64,000 nucleotides of DNA from Sporobacter sp963663605. GTDB lineage: Bacteria; Bacillota; Clostridia; Oscillospirales; Oscillospiraceae. Each line of letters begins with the position of its first letter. Position 1 is the first letter of the stretch. Of this stretch, positions 1 through 8,659 are shown one piece after another. Made by a program: the position numbers and the translations under genes. The DNA is taken from NCBI GenBank assembly GCA_963663605.2, contig CAXXVF010000002.1, positions 372,001-436,000 on the forward strand, given 5' to 3'. Below the pieces are notes generated by a model. It did not search any database. It saw only the letters and a list, made by a program, of their open reading frames with translations, and was not told where the DNA came from.

Positions 1-530
1 AAGCATGCTGTCTGCGGTTGTTTGCAGCAAAAAAGGAAGAACATAGGGTGATAGGACGCTATACAAACAAAAACTGGATTGATTTATTCATTTTGGATGT
101 TCAGCTTATGTTCTGCCGGAGTTAACCGATCCCGAGAGACCGTGTCAAGGCCCGAGGCTGGGCATATAACCTAATATCTTTGACTTGCGGAAAATATATC
201 CTTGGAAGCAAATGCTTTTACAAGCTATTAGCAAGCACTAGTTTCATGAATTCTATATTTGGCAACTAATAGTTGACAAATAGTTGGTAGAAAACGGTTG
301 GTAATTTAAATATAATTCATGTGAATGGACGTGATACTGATGTGCCCGGGTGTATCCCGGAATCTGTGTAAAATCGCAATTGGCATAAAACAGGGCATAA
401 TATTTTATGGGGCGGAAGACCGGAAAACGGGCTTCCGCCTTAGCCGCATCATTGCGGGAAAGAGGCGGCGTGTCAAAGGCAACTGCCACGTAGCCGTGCA
501 TTTTACCCTTGACGCGGCGGCTGTTTTCTG
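1..530. other. intergenic region with no supported gene, left of an IS256-type pseudogene
   Basis: I see no convincing coding sequence here; the short open frames on both strands lack recognisable motifs and good ribosome binding sites. One stem-loop is clear: 411-418 (GGCGGAAG) pairs with 432-439 (CTTCCGCC), but no T-tract follows it. The far (left) terminal inverted repeat of the IS256-type element should lie near 470-530, but I could not match it with confidence to the other end. Confidence 0.5.
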
Positions 531-1769
531 CTAATCAGGCAGCCTGTCGGCAAAGAATATCTCCATCTGAGAGTGGATTACGCCCCAGTCTTTCCTCCGG
601 CCCGTCCACTTTTTCGTGATGTCGATCATGGCCAGATACAGCATTTTCAGAAGGCTGTCGTCCGTCGGAAAAACCGATTTCGATTTCGTACCTTGCGCAG
701 TTGTCGGTTGAAGTTTTCAATCGCGTTGGTGGTGTAAATGGGCGTCCTGACCTCCTGCGGATACTTGAAATACGTTGACAAATTCGCCCAGTTGACCCGC
801 CAGGACAGGCCGATTTTCGGGTATTTTCCACCCCATTTTTCATCAAAAGTATCCAGTTGATACAACGCAGTTTGTTCATCAACGGCAGTGTAGACCTTTT
901 TTAGGTCGGCCATGAGCACCTTGATCTCCTTGTAGGATACGAACTTTGTGCTGTTTCTGATCTGGTGAATGACGCACTGCTGGATTTCCGTTTTGGGGAA
1001 AACAGCCTCGATTGCGCTCGTAAAGCCTGTAAGCCCATCCACGCAGGCGATGAGAATGTCCTCCACGCCCCGGTTTTTCAGGTCGTTGAGGATACCGAGC
1101 CAGAACTTGGCGCTCTCGTTTTCTCCAACCCACATGCCCAGAACGTCCCGGACGCCGTCCATCTTCACCCCTATGGCCACATTATACCGCTTTCTTCACG
1201 ATCTGTCCCTCGCTGCGGACATGGAAGTGCACTGCGTCCATGAATACAACGGCGTATATCTCTTCCAGAGGCCGCATCTGCCAGTCCTTAACCACGGACG
1301 GAATCTTGTCTGTAACCCGGCTGATCGTGCTGCCCGACACCTCAAGCCCATATATCTCCCGAATATGCGACTCTATGTCGCCAGTCGTCATGCCCTTGGC
1401 ATACATGGACAGAATTTTTCCCTCGATGTTTCCGCTGAGCGTTGTCTGATTTTTCTTGACGATCTGCGGATCAAACTCACCCTTGCGGTCTCGGGGAATG
1501 GCAAGCTCCAGATCGCCCACACTGGTCTTCAGCGTCTTCTCACTGTACCCGTTGCGGCTGTTGTCTGTTTCCTTGTTCCGGTAGTCATACTTGCTGTAAC
1601 CGAGTTCCTCGTCCAGTTCGCCTTCCAGTCCGTTTTCCAGTACGGTTCCAACCATTTCCTTGAACAGCTCCTGGACCCCCGCCACATCGTTTATCCCGGC
1701 CCCCTGCAATAGCTCCAATAATTTATTCCTCCGCTCCCGGCGCTCCGGGGTTATCTTCCTTGTTGCCAT
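531..1769 (-). pseudogene. IS256-family (mutator-type) transposase, two frameshifts
   Basis: Reading the minus strand, three pieces together give a typical IS256-type DDE transposase of about 400 residues. The N-terminal part runs from the ATG at 1769 to a stop near 1182 and ends in QIVKKAV. The middle continues in another frame from about 1186 (YNVAIGVKMDGVRDVLG) and carries the family signatures VDGLTGF and TTNAIENFNRQLRK. The last part, after a second frame change near 665, reads FPTDDSLLKMLYLAMIDITKKW and ends at the stop at 531-533. Two frame changes make an active product unlikely. The family's usual function is cut-and-copy transposition of its own element. Confidence 0.85.
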
Positions 1770-1773
1770 AACA

Positions 1774-1818
1774 AAACCTCTGAGTTGGTGCTCCTATTTT
1801 ACACCAACTCAGAGGTTT
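1774..1818. repeat. 17-bp perfect inverted repeat upstream of the IS256-type transposase
   Basis: Arms 1774-1790 and 1802-1818 are perfect reverse complements (AAACCTCTGAGTTGGTG and its complement) around an 11-nt loop. It sits immediately upstream of the transposase ATG at 1769, so it would fold in the 5' leader of the transposase mRNA. It could be a terminator-like insulator against read-through from outside the element, or part of the element's end. Confidence 0.7.
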
Positions 1819-1859
1819 ACACAAAATTTCGCACCTCCGTCTCATGTGCCCCCGGTTGC

Positions 1860-3120
1860 TGTGCCACTTTTTTGTAGAGAAAGCCACAGGTTTACAGTAG
1901 TATTCGAGGCGTTAAACTGTACGCAAACGCAATGCGTTTTCCATCTTTCAATGTTTTTTATACAGCCCACAAATAGGTTTCCGGCGCCGGTGGCCGGTAA
2001 CCCAGGGCACTGCGAGGGCGTATCGTGTTGTATGTCTTGACCCAGCAGGCCAGGAGCACTTTGGCTTCCGGCAGGGTATCAAAGATTTCTCGATTGAAAA
2101 ATTCGGTTGCCATCGTACCGTTCAACGATTCAACAAAGCCATTTTCCCATGGGCTACCTGGCATAATGTACATCGGAGATACTTCCATTTCCGACAGCCA
2201 TTCTCTTAGGTGCCTTGTAATGAATTCACTGCCGTTGTCTTTTATCAGATATTCAGGTGTTCCTTTTTGTACCATGAATTCCCGCAGTATATTTTTGACA
2301 TCTTCCGACCGTAGTCGGAATGCCGCATGACTGGCCAAGCATTCCCGTGTGTATTCATCGATGATATTCAGTATCTTGATTTTTAGTCCTTTGCTGGTTC
2401 GACTTTCTACGAAATCATAACTCCACACATGGTTCGGATGCTCCGCTCGCAGCCGGATACAACTGCCGTCATTCAGCCACAGTCTTCTTCGTTTGGGCTG
2501 CTTTTCCGGCACCTTAAGCCCCAAGGCACGCCAAATCCGGTATACGCGCTTGTGATTGATCCGATATCCTTTTCGGCGCCTATGGCCGTGATCATCCGGT
2601 ATCCATACCGGCCATAGGCGCTGGCCAGTCCAACGATTTGTGCTGTGATCTTATCTTCATCTGCAAGCCGTTTTGGCTGATATCTTTGACTGCTGCGGGG
2701 TTGTCATATCATCTTACACGCCCGCCGTTCGCTGATCCGGTATTTCTCCAGGACTGCCTTAACAGCGGTTTTTCGCTTGGACGGGCTTAGAAGTTTCCCG
2801 AGTTGATATCCTTTAATATTTAATTATCCAGCATGACTTCTGCTAGCAGCTTCTTCAGCCGGTTATTTTTTTTCCAGTTCTTTCAGTCGCTTCGCCTGAT
2901 CCGGGAAGCCCGGAATACTCTTTCTTCCACTGGTAGTAGATGGCCTCGCTGATTCCCTTATCCCGGCAGCAGTCCGCTATGCTTTTGCCCTTGCCGTTTA
3001 GAATTTCGACATCCCTCAGGATTCCTACAATTTCTTCCGCACTGTATGTTTTCCGTGGCGTCTTTCATCATTGGTTTTTCGTATTTTACCACGGCTTTTC
3101 TCTACTGACAATTGGTTCCG
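1860..3120 (-). mobile_element. degenerate IS3-family element
   Basis: The ends share an imperfect inverted repeat: the left end from 1860 (TGTGCCAC, then GTAGAGAAAGCC) resembles the reverse complement of the right end near 3090-3120 (GTCAGTAGAGAAAAGCC). The roughly 1.26-kb length is normal for IS3-family elements. The orfA and orfB it holds are decayed, so the element is probably dead. Boundaries are read by eye and may be off by several bases. Confidence 0.6.
1958..3060 (-). pseudogene. IS3-family transposase (orfA plus orfB), frameshifted
   Basis: The intact C-terminal part of OrfB (from about 2524 to 1958) carries the rve-type catalytic core of IS3 transposases: SYDFVE, KDNGSEF and WENGFVESLNG supply the D, D and E. 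Upstream, orfA-type sequence is recognisable from about 3058 (PRKTYSAEEIVGIL, then ISEAIYYQWKKEYSG, a helix-turn-helix of the IS3 OrfA type). It has no usable in-frame ATG. The segment linking orfA to orfB (about 2530-2860) is broken by stops and frame changes. I infer an inactivated copy. Confidence 0.8.
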
Positions 3121-3228
3121 TTTTCCGGGTGCAGGTCAACTATGTGGCGGTTTTTATACAATAAAATCTGTAAGTAAGAATGCCGCTCGCTGGTTTACAT
3201 GGAAAGGAGTGACAACGATGCTGTTAAA

Positions 3229-3279
3229 ACAAGCTGACGGCTGCAACAACTTTTTAAGTTGTTGCAGCCGTCAGCTTGT
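3229..3279. repeat. 24-bp-stem hairpin repeat, copy 1
   Basis: Arms 3229-3252 and 3256-3279 are perfect complements (ACAAGCTGACGGCTGCAACA and onward) with a TTT loop. The first 43 nt (3229-3271) recur identically at 5930-5972. The two copies bracket the IS1182-type transposase and the IS3 element, so the repeat is probably an end structure of one of them. On its left, a ribosome binding site and ATG at about 3210-3221 run straight into the repeat, as if a gene start had been interrupted here. Confidence 0.75.
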
Positions 3280-3297
3280 CGAAGAACCGGAGTTTTG

Positions 3298-4575
3298 TTA
3301 AGCAGAGCACCGGTTCTTTGAGAAAAAGCTTGGGAAAAAGGTAAAAGCAAAGCTCGACAAGGAAGTATTCCACTTCCATTTCGCCAGCTTTTTAAGATTC
3401 ATAAATGCATATTTTAGCTTCACCCAGTTTGTCACTTGAGTCAAGCCTCGGTATGGCGTATAACGCATCGCGTATTTTTCTTTGGCATCCGCGAAACATC
3501 GCTCAATAGTTTCTTTTCGCAGTTTATACAGTTTTGCATATTCAGGTGTATGCCGGGCATCCTCGGCTAGCTCTATGTCGTCGTGCCAGATATGACGGGT
3601 TACTACCTTTGTGCAGTCTCGGCTCGTAGTACACTTCTCTCGGCTGGGGCATTTTTCGCATATGTAGCTGCGACTCTTGTATTCCCGGTATCCGTCCCTG
3701 TTGGTTGTTGCGTAATGCAGTATTTTGAACGCGGGGCATATGACGCAGTCATAATATTCATCATAAACGTACTTCCACCATTCGTGGTGACCATCATCCG
3801 TCTTCGGTCGTGTATACGGCATTGAGGGTACTCGTTCATCATCAACAATACGCTTGCATATCCACGGAGTCTTGTATGCCGCGTCAGCCACAATGACTTT
3901 TGTATCCGGAAACCGCGTTGTCACTTGATCGTATACGCTATCAAATGCCACGCTGTCATGTGTATTACCCGCCGTAACCTCCACGCCAAGTATATATCCA
4001 TGTCTATCGCAGGCCGTATGAGCTTCGTATGCAAAACAGTTCTTGTGATCCCCCTTGTGAAATACACCGCTATCCGGATCGGTCGTTGACTCCGTTACTT
4101 CTTTCAGCTTCGGCGGCTTCGGCTCATCGTCATCATTGAACGCCTTCTTGCCGTGTTTTTTTCGGTCTTCGTTTATCTCTTCCAGCAGCTGCTTACTGTA
4201 TATCTTAGCAGCTTCGGGTATCTGCTCCCTGATTCGTTTCTTGAAGTTGTAGCTTATAGTTGAGAAATGCGGGATTTGCTCATTCATCGTGTATCCCAAA
4301 AACCATCTATATGCCACATTCATGCTGATTTCGCTCGTCGTCCTGCGAAGCGAGATCAGGCCATACAAATGCTTTATCAGCGCCATTTTTATCAAAACCA
4401 CAGGGTCAACGCTTCGCCGTCCGGTGTCTTCGCAGTATAGCGCACCGACTATATCATAAATCTTTGTAAAGTCCACCGCTCTGTCGATTTTTCTGAGCAG
4501 GTGTTCAGTCGGCACAAAAGCATCCGTATTGATAAATTCTACTGCATCTATTATAATTTTACCGCGTTCAAGCAT
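3298..4575 (-). CDS. IS1182-family (IS4/IS5-like DDE) transposase
   Basis: This is a full-length 425-residue transposase. It begins with a DUF772-type domain (HLLRKIDRAVDFTKIYD, then DPVVLIKMALIKHLYG, residues about 24-75). A central DDE_Tnp_1-type domain follows, with THDSVAFDSV and KVIVADAAYKT, and a Cys-rich segment typical of IS1182 (CEKCPSREKC). It ends with ERCFADAKEKYAMR. I see no frameshift, so it may be functional. The gene is flanked by an inverted-repeat hairpin at 3229-3279 downstream and an IS3 element immediately upstream. Its own promoter side may have been split by the IS3 insertion. Confidence 0.88.
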   Translation of the reverse strand: MLERGKIIIDAVEFINTDAFVPTEHLLRKIDRAVDFTKIYDIVGALYCEDTGRRSVDPVVLIKMALIKHLYGLISLRRTTSEISMNVAYRWFLGYTMNEQIPHFSTISYNFKKRIREQIPEAAKIYSKQLLEEINEDRKKHGKKAFNDDDEPKPPKLKEVTESTTDPDSGVFHKGDHKNCFAYEAHTACDRHGYILGVEVTAGNTHDSVAFDSVYDQVTTRFPDTKVIVADAAYKTPWICKRIVDDERVPSMPYTRPKTDDGHHEWWKYVYDEYYDCVICPAFKILHYATTNRDGYREYKSRSYICEKCPSREKCTTSRDCTKVVTRHIWHDDIELAEDARHTPEYAKLYKLRKETIERCFADAKEKYAMRYTPYRGLTQVTNWVKLKYAFMNLKKLAKWKWNTSLSSFAFTFFPSFFSKNRCSA

Positions 4576-4697
4576 CTTTCATCACCAGCTATATTTTACC
4601 ATATTCATCAGAAAAAGCCCAGCATAAACTGAACTTTTGCACAGCACCAGAGTTAACAGACATGAAACAGAAAAGCCTATCGTAGAATATCGCAAGA

Positions 4698-5555
4698 TTA
4701 CGCGAGCTGGCGTCGTTTTTCAAACGGCGTCAGTTTGTTTTTAAGCTGAAACCTCTCGTTGTTGTAGAAATATATGTACTCCTCAATGCGTTCTCTCGCC
4801 TCATTAAAGGATTTCAACTTGTCCCGATATATGCATTCGGTCTTGAGAATAGAAAAGAAATTCTCAGCCATTGCATTGTCATAGCAGTTTCCACGTCTTG
4901 ACATGGAAGGCGTGATGCCGTACTCTTTGGTTAGGTTGAAGTATGCTTGTGAGGTGTATTGACACCCCTGGTCGCTGTGGAGGTGCAACTTCCCAGCGAC
5001 CTTCTCTTTTTCAACAGCATCTTTAATCGTATTCAAAACGAGGTTTACTGTTTGCTCCGTGCCCGTACGGAATGCAACAATACTGTTGTCATAAAGGTCT
5101 CGTATAATAGACAGATAGAGCACCCCCTGCGCGGTGTGAATATATGAAATATCCGTTACCCACTTGGCGTTGGGCCGATCTGTCGTAAAGTTGCGATTGA
5201 GCAGATTCTCATATTTGTGAAACTGTTGTCCCATTTGACGGTACTTTTTCCGCCGCCTTATAACCGACAGGAGGTCGTATTTTCGCATGACACGCAATAC
5301 CGTTTTAGGGTTGCGATGGATACCTCTCTGTCGCTGCAACCACAAGTGAACATACCTGTAGCGGTGAATTCTACCGTGTTTCTTCTGGCACTCAGCTATC
5401 ATTTCGGCCAGTGGCGCATCGCGACCCGGCAGATCCTTTCGCTTGATATAATCGTAATACCCACTACGTGATGCTCCGAAAAATTTACACATCTCAACAA
5501 TTGGATATTTCTCACGATGCCGGTAAATAAGTTTGTATTTGAATTGTGGCTTCAC
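4698..5555 (-). CDS. IS3-family transposase OrfB
   Basis: The 285-residue protein matches IS3-family OrfB. It has an N-terminal HTH_21-like segment (residues 1-110) and an rve integrase core. The catalytic triad is visible in WVTDISYIHT (D), LHLHSDQGCQYTS (D) and CYDNAMAENFFSILK (E). The conserved end is YFYNNERFQLKNKLTPFE. It overlaps orfA by 4 nt, so the fused transposase is probably made by frameshifting or translational coupling. No internal stop is seen, so the element may be active. Confidence 0.9.
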   Translation of the reverse strand: MKPQFKYKLIYRHREKYPIVEMCKFFGASRSGYYDYIKRKDLPGRDAPLAEMIAECQKKHGRIHRYRYVHLWLQRQRGIHRNPKTVLRVMRKYDLLSVIRRRKKYRQMGQQFHKYENLLNRNFTTDRPNAKWVTDISYIHTAQGVLYLSIIRDLYDNSIVAFRTGTEQTVNLVLNTIKDAVEKEKVAGKLHLHSDQGCQYTSQAYFNLTKEYGITPSMSRRGNCYDNAMAENFFSILKTECIYRDKLKSFNEARERIEEYIYFYNNERFQLKNKLTPFEKRRQLA

Positions 5556-5842
5556 TTCCTTCCAATGGCGTGCAGAAAATCCCGTAGTAATTCATTTTCC
5601 ATTCTTAGCCGGTTTAGTACCTGGTCTGTGTTCATAGCGTTCTTGGTTGGTCTGCCTTTTGGTAATGGCGTGCTATGACGCAGCTCCACTTCGGGGCGTA
5701 GCCCACACCAACTCTGGATTGCATATCGGCTTATTCCATACCGCTTACTAAGCGCGTGGACACTCATGCCGCTCTTGTTCTCCCGGATGATTTGTTTTTT
5801 CACTTCTTCACTATACTGCGTCATGCCTTTTCTTCCTGACAT
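5552..5842 (-). CDS. IS3-family transposase OrfA (helix-turn-helix)
   Basis: This 96-residue protein starts at the ATG of MSGRKGMTQYSEEVKK, preceded by an AGGAGG-type site. Further upstream codons belong to the element end. The sequence EVKKQIIRENKSGMSVHALSKRYGISRYAIQSW is a typical Tnp_1/HTH_8 DNA-binding domain. A leucine-zipper-like segment (VLNRLRMENELLRDFL) follows, as in other OrfA proteins. It would bind the terminal repeats and, fused to OrfB, form the transposase. Confidence 0.85.
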   Translation of the reverse strand: MSGRKGMTQYSEEVKKQIIRENKSGMSVHALSKRYGISRYAIQSWCGLRPEVELRHSTPLPKGRPTKNAMNTDQVLNRLRMENELLRDFLHAIGRK

Positions 5843-5929
5843 ATGAAAACCTCCTGTCGTAGTTTCTATCCTACGACAAGAGGCTTTTTTCTTCAATGTC
5901 CGTTTTGGCTGGTGCGGTGCACTTTTTCG

Positions 5930-5972
5930 ACAAGCTGACGGCTGCAACAACTTTTTAAGTTGTTGCAGCCGT
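5930..5972. repeat. hairpin repeat, copy 2
   Basis: This 43-nt stretch is identical to 3229-3271. Here a 16-bp stem (5938-5953 with 5957-5972) closes a 3-nt loop; the distal arm lacks the last 8 nt present in copy 1. Together the copies mark the outer limits of the IS1182/IS3 block. Confidence 0.75.
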
Positions 5973-6041
5973 GTTCCTGCTGTAAAACGAGATTCGCTTT
6001 TTCACCCGCTTACCAACAGGTAGTACTCTTCTTTTTATGCC

Positions 6042-6401
6042 TTATTGCTCTTTCTGATTGCTCATAGCAACAGCTTCCAAATACTTGTTGATGATTACTT
6101 TTAGAGGGTTTATATATTTGGCATCAACATTCTGCAACTGCTCTATAATTAATGTAACGTCGTTATAGTCACATTTACCCATCAAAATGGAGTCGCTTGA
6201 TACGGAGGTTACATCCCTGATTCTTTTTAATGTTGCTACAGAAATGCCTACATTGCCTCTTTCTACATCAGATATGTATTGAGCCGAAACATTTAACAAC
6301 TCCGCAAATCGCTCTTGAGTATGGCCAATCTGTTCGCGCACGGCCTTGATACTCTCGCCTATTTGAATATTTATGTCCTTTTTCTCTGGTTTTGGCTTCA
6401 T
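6042..6401 (-). CDS. XRE-family helix-turn-helix regulator
   Basis: The 119-residue protein starts after a clear AGGAGG site (about 6408-6413). Residues 12-68 form a classic Cro/C1-type HTH: IKAVREQIGHTQERFAELLNVSAQYISDVERG followed by VATLKRIRDV. The C-terminal half shows no known domain and may mediate dimerisation. It is transcribed away from the diguanylate cyclase gene. It probably represses itself or a neighbouring mobile-element promoter. The target is unknown. Confidence 0.8.
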   Translation of the reverse strand: MKPKPEKKDINIQIGESIKAVREQIGHTQERFAELLNVSAQYISDVERGNVGISVATLKRIRDVTSVSSDSILMGKCDYNDVTLIIEQLQNVDAKYINPLKVIINKYLEAVAMSNQKEQ

Positions 6402-6626
6402 TTCCCATTCCTCCTGTCACCTTTAGTTTACATAAGGGCAACAGCCTTATACACAAAGTGCCACTATTATAATAATTAATTGTATTACTTGAAAAGACTG
6501 TTTAATTATGGTAACATGATCAAAAATGAGGCTAAAACAAAAAAATAGTCGAACTCAGATTAGAATCGGCCTGAAGAATTCAGAGAAGGCCGGTACTATA
6601 TCAATTACTCCCGGTTTGATGTAAAT

Positions 6627-6675
6627 GCAAAGCAGGAGTTGCCGCAAAATGACAATCCTGCTTTGCGCTTTTTTT
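6627..6675 (+). terminator. leader intrinsic terminator upstream of the diguanylate cyclase gene
   Basis: The perfect 11-bp stem GCAAAGCAGGA (6627-6637) pairs with TCCTGCTTTGC (6656-6666), followed by GC and a run of eight T. It lies 40 nt before the start at 6715 with no gene upstream on this strand. It may therefore act as a leader attenuator. A smaller stem (CGGCCT / AGGCCG near 6568-6595) precedes it. I could not match the leader to a known riboswitch. Confidence 0.7.
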
Positions 6676-6714
6676 CATATATGAAAGCTATAACTTCGAA
6701 CAGGAGGTGACGAT

Positions 6715-7608
6715 ATGATTTCGAGAAAGGCAGAGCATTTTCGGGCCAGCATTCTAAAAGAAATTTCAAGAGAAATTCTATTCGAATATATACCTAGTGG
6801 AGATATATTGAAGTATTCGTATAAAAAGTCGGACGAAGCAGTGAATGGGAAAATGTACGGTTATATCAACGATAAAAAATATGCAGAAATAATACATCCC
6901 GATTCGCAAGAAGTGTTTACAAAAATGTTGGAAGATACATGTAAAAGGAATATTAGAGTTGAATTTGAAACCTTAACTAATATCTGTGGCAGCGGGTATA
7001 GATGGTATAACATAACCCTTCAAAGCAAAACGGATATATGGGGGAAAGTAAAAAAAGTGGTCGGACGCGCATTGGATATTCATAAATTTATAACAGAACG
7101 CGACCTTGCCGTTGAAAGGGCAGCTACCGACATGATGACAGGAATTTTCAATAAAGTCACGTTAGCTGAAAAAATACAGGAATGTCTTAAAATAGATGGC
7201 GGCGTAACGTGTGCGATGATGATGATAGATTTAGACGATTTTAAATACATTAACGATCATTATGGACATGCTGTTGGTGATGAAGTTATACGAAATGTAG
7301 CCAGCCTGCTTCAACGCATTTTTGATGCCGATGATCTGATCGGTCGATTTGGCGGTGATGAGTTTGTTGTATTTATGCAACACGTGTCAACCGATACTGT
7401 GCAAAGGAAAGCAGAGCAATTCAGGCGCATTCTTGCACATGAACAAGATGATGCTTTTACACTAACTTGCAGTATTGGCGTTCTTATTATAGATCAAGCT
7501 GAAATTTCCCTTGATATACTATTCAAGAAAGCGGACGCGGCTATGTACAAGATTAAACATAATGGAAAAAACGGTTACCATATATGGAAATCGGAAGAAT
7601 ATCAATAA
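6715..7608 (+). CDS. diguanylate cyclase (PAS-like plus GGDEF)
   Basis: The 297-residue protein would make cyclic di-GMP from two GTP. The N-terminal part (about 20-125) resembles a PAS fold, with the typical closing segment YRWYNITLQSK...KVVGRALDIHK. The C-terminal GGDEF domain (about 135-292) begins with DMMTGIFNKVTLAEKI. It keeps the metal/nucleotide residues IDLDDFKYIND and an intact GGDEF at 213-217. The inhibitory I-site (RxxD upstream of GGDEF) reads DxxD, so product feedback is probably lost. No transmembrane segment is seen, so it should be cytoplasmic. The start is preceded by AGGAGGTGACGAT. Confidence 0.9.
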   Translation: MISRKAEHFRASILKEISREILFEYIPSGDILKYSYKKSDEAVNGKMYGYINDKKYAEIIHPDSQEVFTKMLEDTCKRNIRVEFETLTNICGSGYRWYNITLQSKTDIWGKVKKVVGRALDIHKFITERDLAVERAATDMMTGIFNKVTLAEKIQECLKIDGGVTCAMMMIDLDDFKYINDHYGHAVGDEVIRNVASLLQRIFDADDLIGRFGGDEFVVFMQHVSTDTVQRKAEQFRRILAHEQDDAFTLTCSIGVLIIDQAEISLDILFKKADAAMYKIKHNGKNGYHIWKSEEYQ

Positions 7609-7659
7609 TCTCCTTTTGCCCATCATTGCGTAAAAATCATAGCGTTAAAGGGAGTGATT

Positions 7660-7812
7660 ATGATAGGCGCCGGTTTAGAGCTTTTTAAATGGGCAGCAGA
7701 AAGAGGATTAGAAGCATCATTGCCTATTCTTTCGTTTATTGTGCTGATTATATTGATTATCATAGCATCGAATTTGGAAAACAAATCTTGTTTTACTTCA
7801 CCTTTGTCGTAG
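7660..7812 (+). CDS. small hydrophobic peptide, 50 residues
   Basis: This small open frame has a good ribosome binding site (AAAGGGAG, 5 nt before the ATG). It encodes MIGAGLELFKWAAERGLEAS, then a single strongly hydrophobic segment (LPILSFIVLIILIIIAS, residues about 21-37), then a short polar tail. One membrane span is predicted. The layout resembles small holin-like or toxin-like peptides, but I recognise no family. It could also be a truncated remnant of a longer gene. Confidence 0.4.
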   Translation: MIGAGLELFKWAAERGLEASLPILSFIVLIILIIIASNLENKSCFTSPLS

Positions 7813-8350
7813 TTGCAAGCATGAAAATAGGAGACAAAGAGGCAATACACTTTCTTGCAGTTCATATAAACCTAAGCTGCTATTTATGCATAGGAAGTGA
7901 TCACAATGCCCGGTCGAGAAACTGATTAACGAGGTTAACTAGAAGAATGGCCGCACATAACTCATATGATATCTTTAGTGAACAAACTGTCAGTAGCATG
8001 AGAATATGCTTTTTATCTGAATAAAACTACCAGTGTTTTATTCAGTCGGCCACGAACGCAGTATTTCACCTGGGTAATATCGTAGATGGCGTAAGTGCCA
8101 CAGGCGATTTAAGGGCAGGCTTTGCCTTCGAAGATAGCGAAAGCTGAAATGCGACGCGTTTGTATCTTTCCTTACTTTTTATGTACGCAGCATCCACATG
8201 TTGTAGGTATTGCCCGCCATTTCCAAACAAATGACGGGAAATACCGTTATAGAGTTTACGGGACATTAAAAAATAAAGGAACAGCATAGTCTTGTGCTAT
8301 ATCGTTCCCGGCAAAAATGCTGAAATATTATTCCGGTGAGGGGCGGTAAC
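7813..8350. other. intergenic stretch without a supported gene
   Basis: The open frames here show no family motif. A clear stem-loop is formed by 8017-8027 (CTGAATAAAAC) and 8035-8045 (GTTTTATTCAG), with a 7-nt loop. A minus-strand open frame at 8066-8287 lacks a good start signal, and I did not accept it. The stretch is probably accessory DNA between older mobile elements. Confidence 0.4.
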
Positions 8351-8590
8351 TTGAATAAAAAGAAACAGAGAATAACGGAAAATGCTATCAGGAAAATTGC
8401 TGCACGGGAAGGCGTAACAACCGAGTATATAAGAAAGCAGATGCAGATTGCCATGCTAAACGGTCTATGCAGCACAGACCCAAAGGTCAAAGCGTTTTGG
8501 GCCGGAATTCCAAAAGAAAAGGATATACCCACGCCGGAGGAACTTATTATATATGTTTCCGAGATTATAAAAGGCAAAGGTCAAATATAA
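8351..8590 (+). CDS. small Spo0A C-terminal-like protein
   Basis: The TTG start at 8351 is preferred because GAGGGG lies 7 nt upstream; a GTG at 8336 would overlap that site. The 79-residue product reads NKKKQRITENAIRKIAAREG, VTTEYIRKQMQIAMLNG and ends in PTPEELIIYVSEII. This resembles the short family annotated as sporulation initiation factor Spo0A C-terminal domain proteins, common in Clostridia mobile elements. It probably has an HTH-like fold. Its role is unknown, and similarity to the DNA-binding domain of true Spo0A is limited. Confidence 0.65.
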   Translation: MNKKKQRITENAIRKIAAREGVTTEYIRKQMQIAMLNGLCSTDPKVKAFWAGIPKEKDIPTPEELIIYVSEIIKGKGQI

Positions 8591-8591
8591 C

Positions 8592-8639
8592 AACAGTAAC
8601 CGGCGCAGGGGAATTGAAACTCCTGCGCCGGTTACTGTT
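8592..8639. repeat. 18-bp stem-loop between Spo0A-C-like gene and relaxase stub
   Basis: Arms 8592-8609 and 8622-8639 (AACAGTAACCGGCGCAGG and its complement) form a perfect 18-bp stem with a 12-nt loop. It starts right after the stop codon at 8590 and ends just before an AAGGAGG site. There is no long T-tract, so it may be a weak terminator, a processing site or an mRNA stabiliser. Confidence 0.65.
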
Positions 8640-8659
8640 CAGGAAGGAGGTAGAGATCA

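Larger units (their letters stand above)
4630..5932 (-). mobile_element. IS3-family element (IS150-like), two ORFs
   Basis: Imperfect terminal repeats are visible: the left end from 4630 (TGAACTTTTGCACAGCACCAG) resembles the reverse complement of the right end near 5911-5932 (AAAAAGTGCACCGCACCAG). A second inner pair, AAAAGCCTATCGTAG near 4672 and its partner near 5867-5888, supports the layout. The element holds orfA and orfB overlapping by 4 nt. The outer right flank is the second hairpin repeat (5930-5972). I find no clear target-site duplication, so the exact ends are uncertain. Confidence 0.6.

Noticed and set aside
6535..6626. Possible c-di-GMP riboswitch upstream of the diguanylate cyclase
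   Set aside because: A GCAAAGC string is present, but the other conserved parts of the GEMM-I or c-di-GMP-II folds are not seen.
8066..8287. Minus-strand open frame of 73 codons
   Set aside because: No RBS, no motif, and no coherent neighbour; treated as non-coding.
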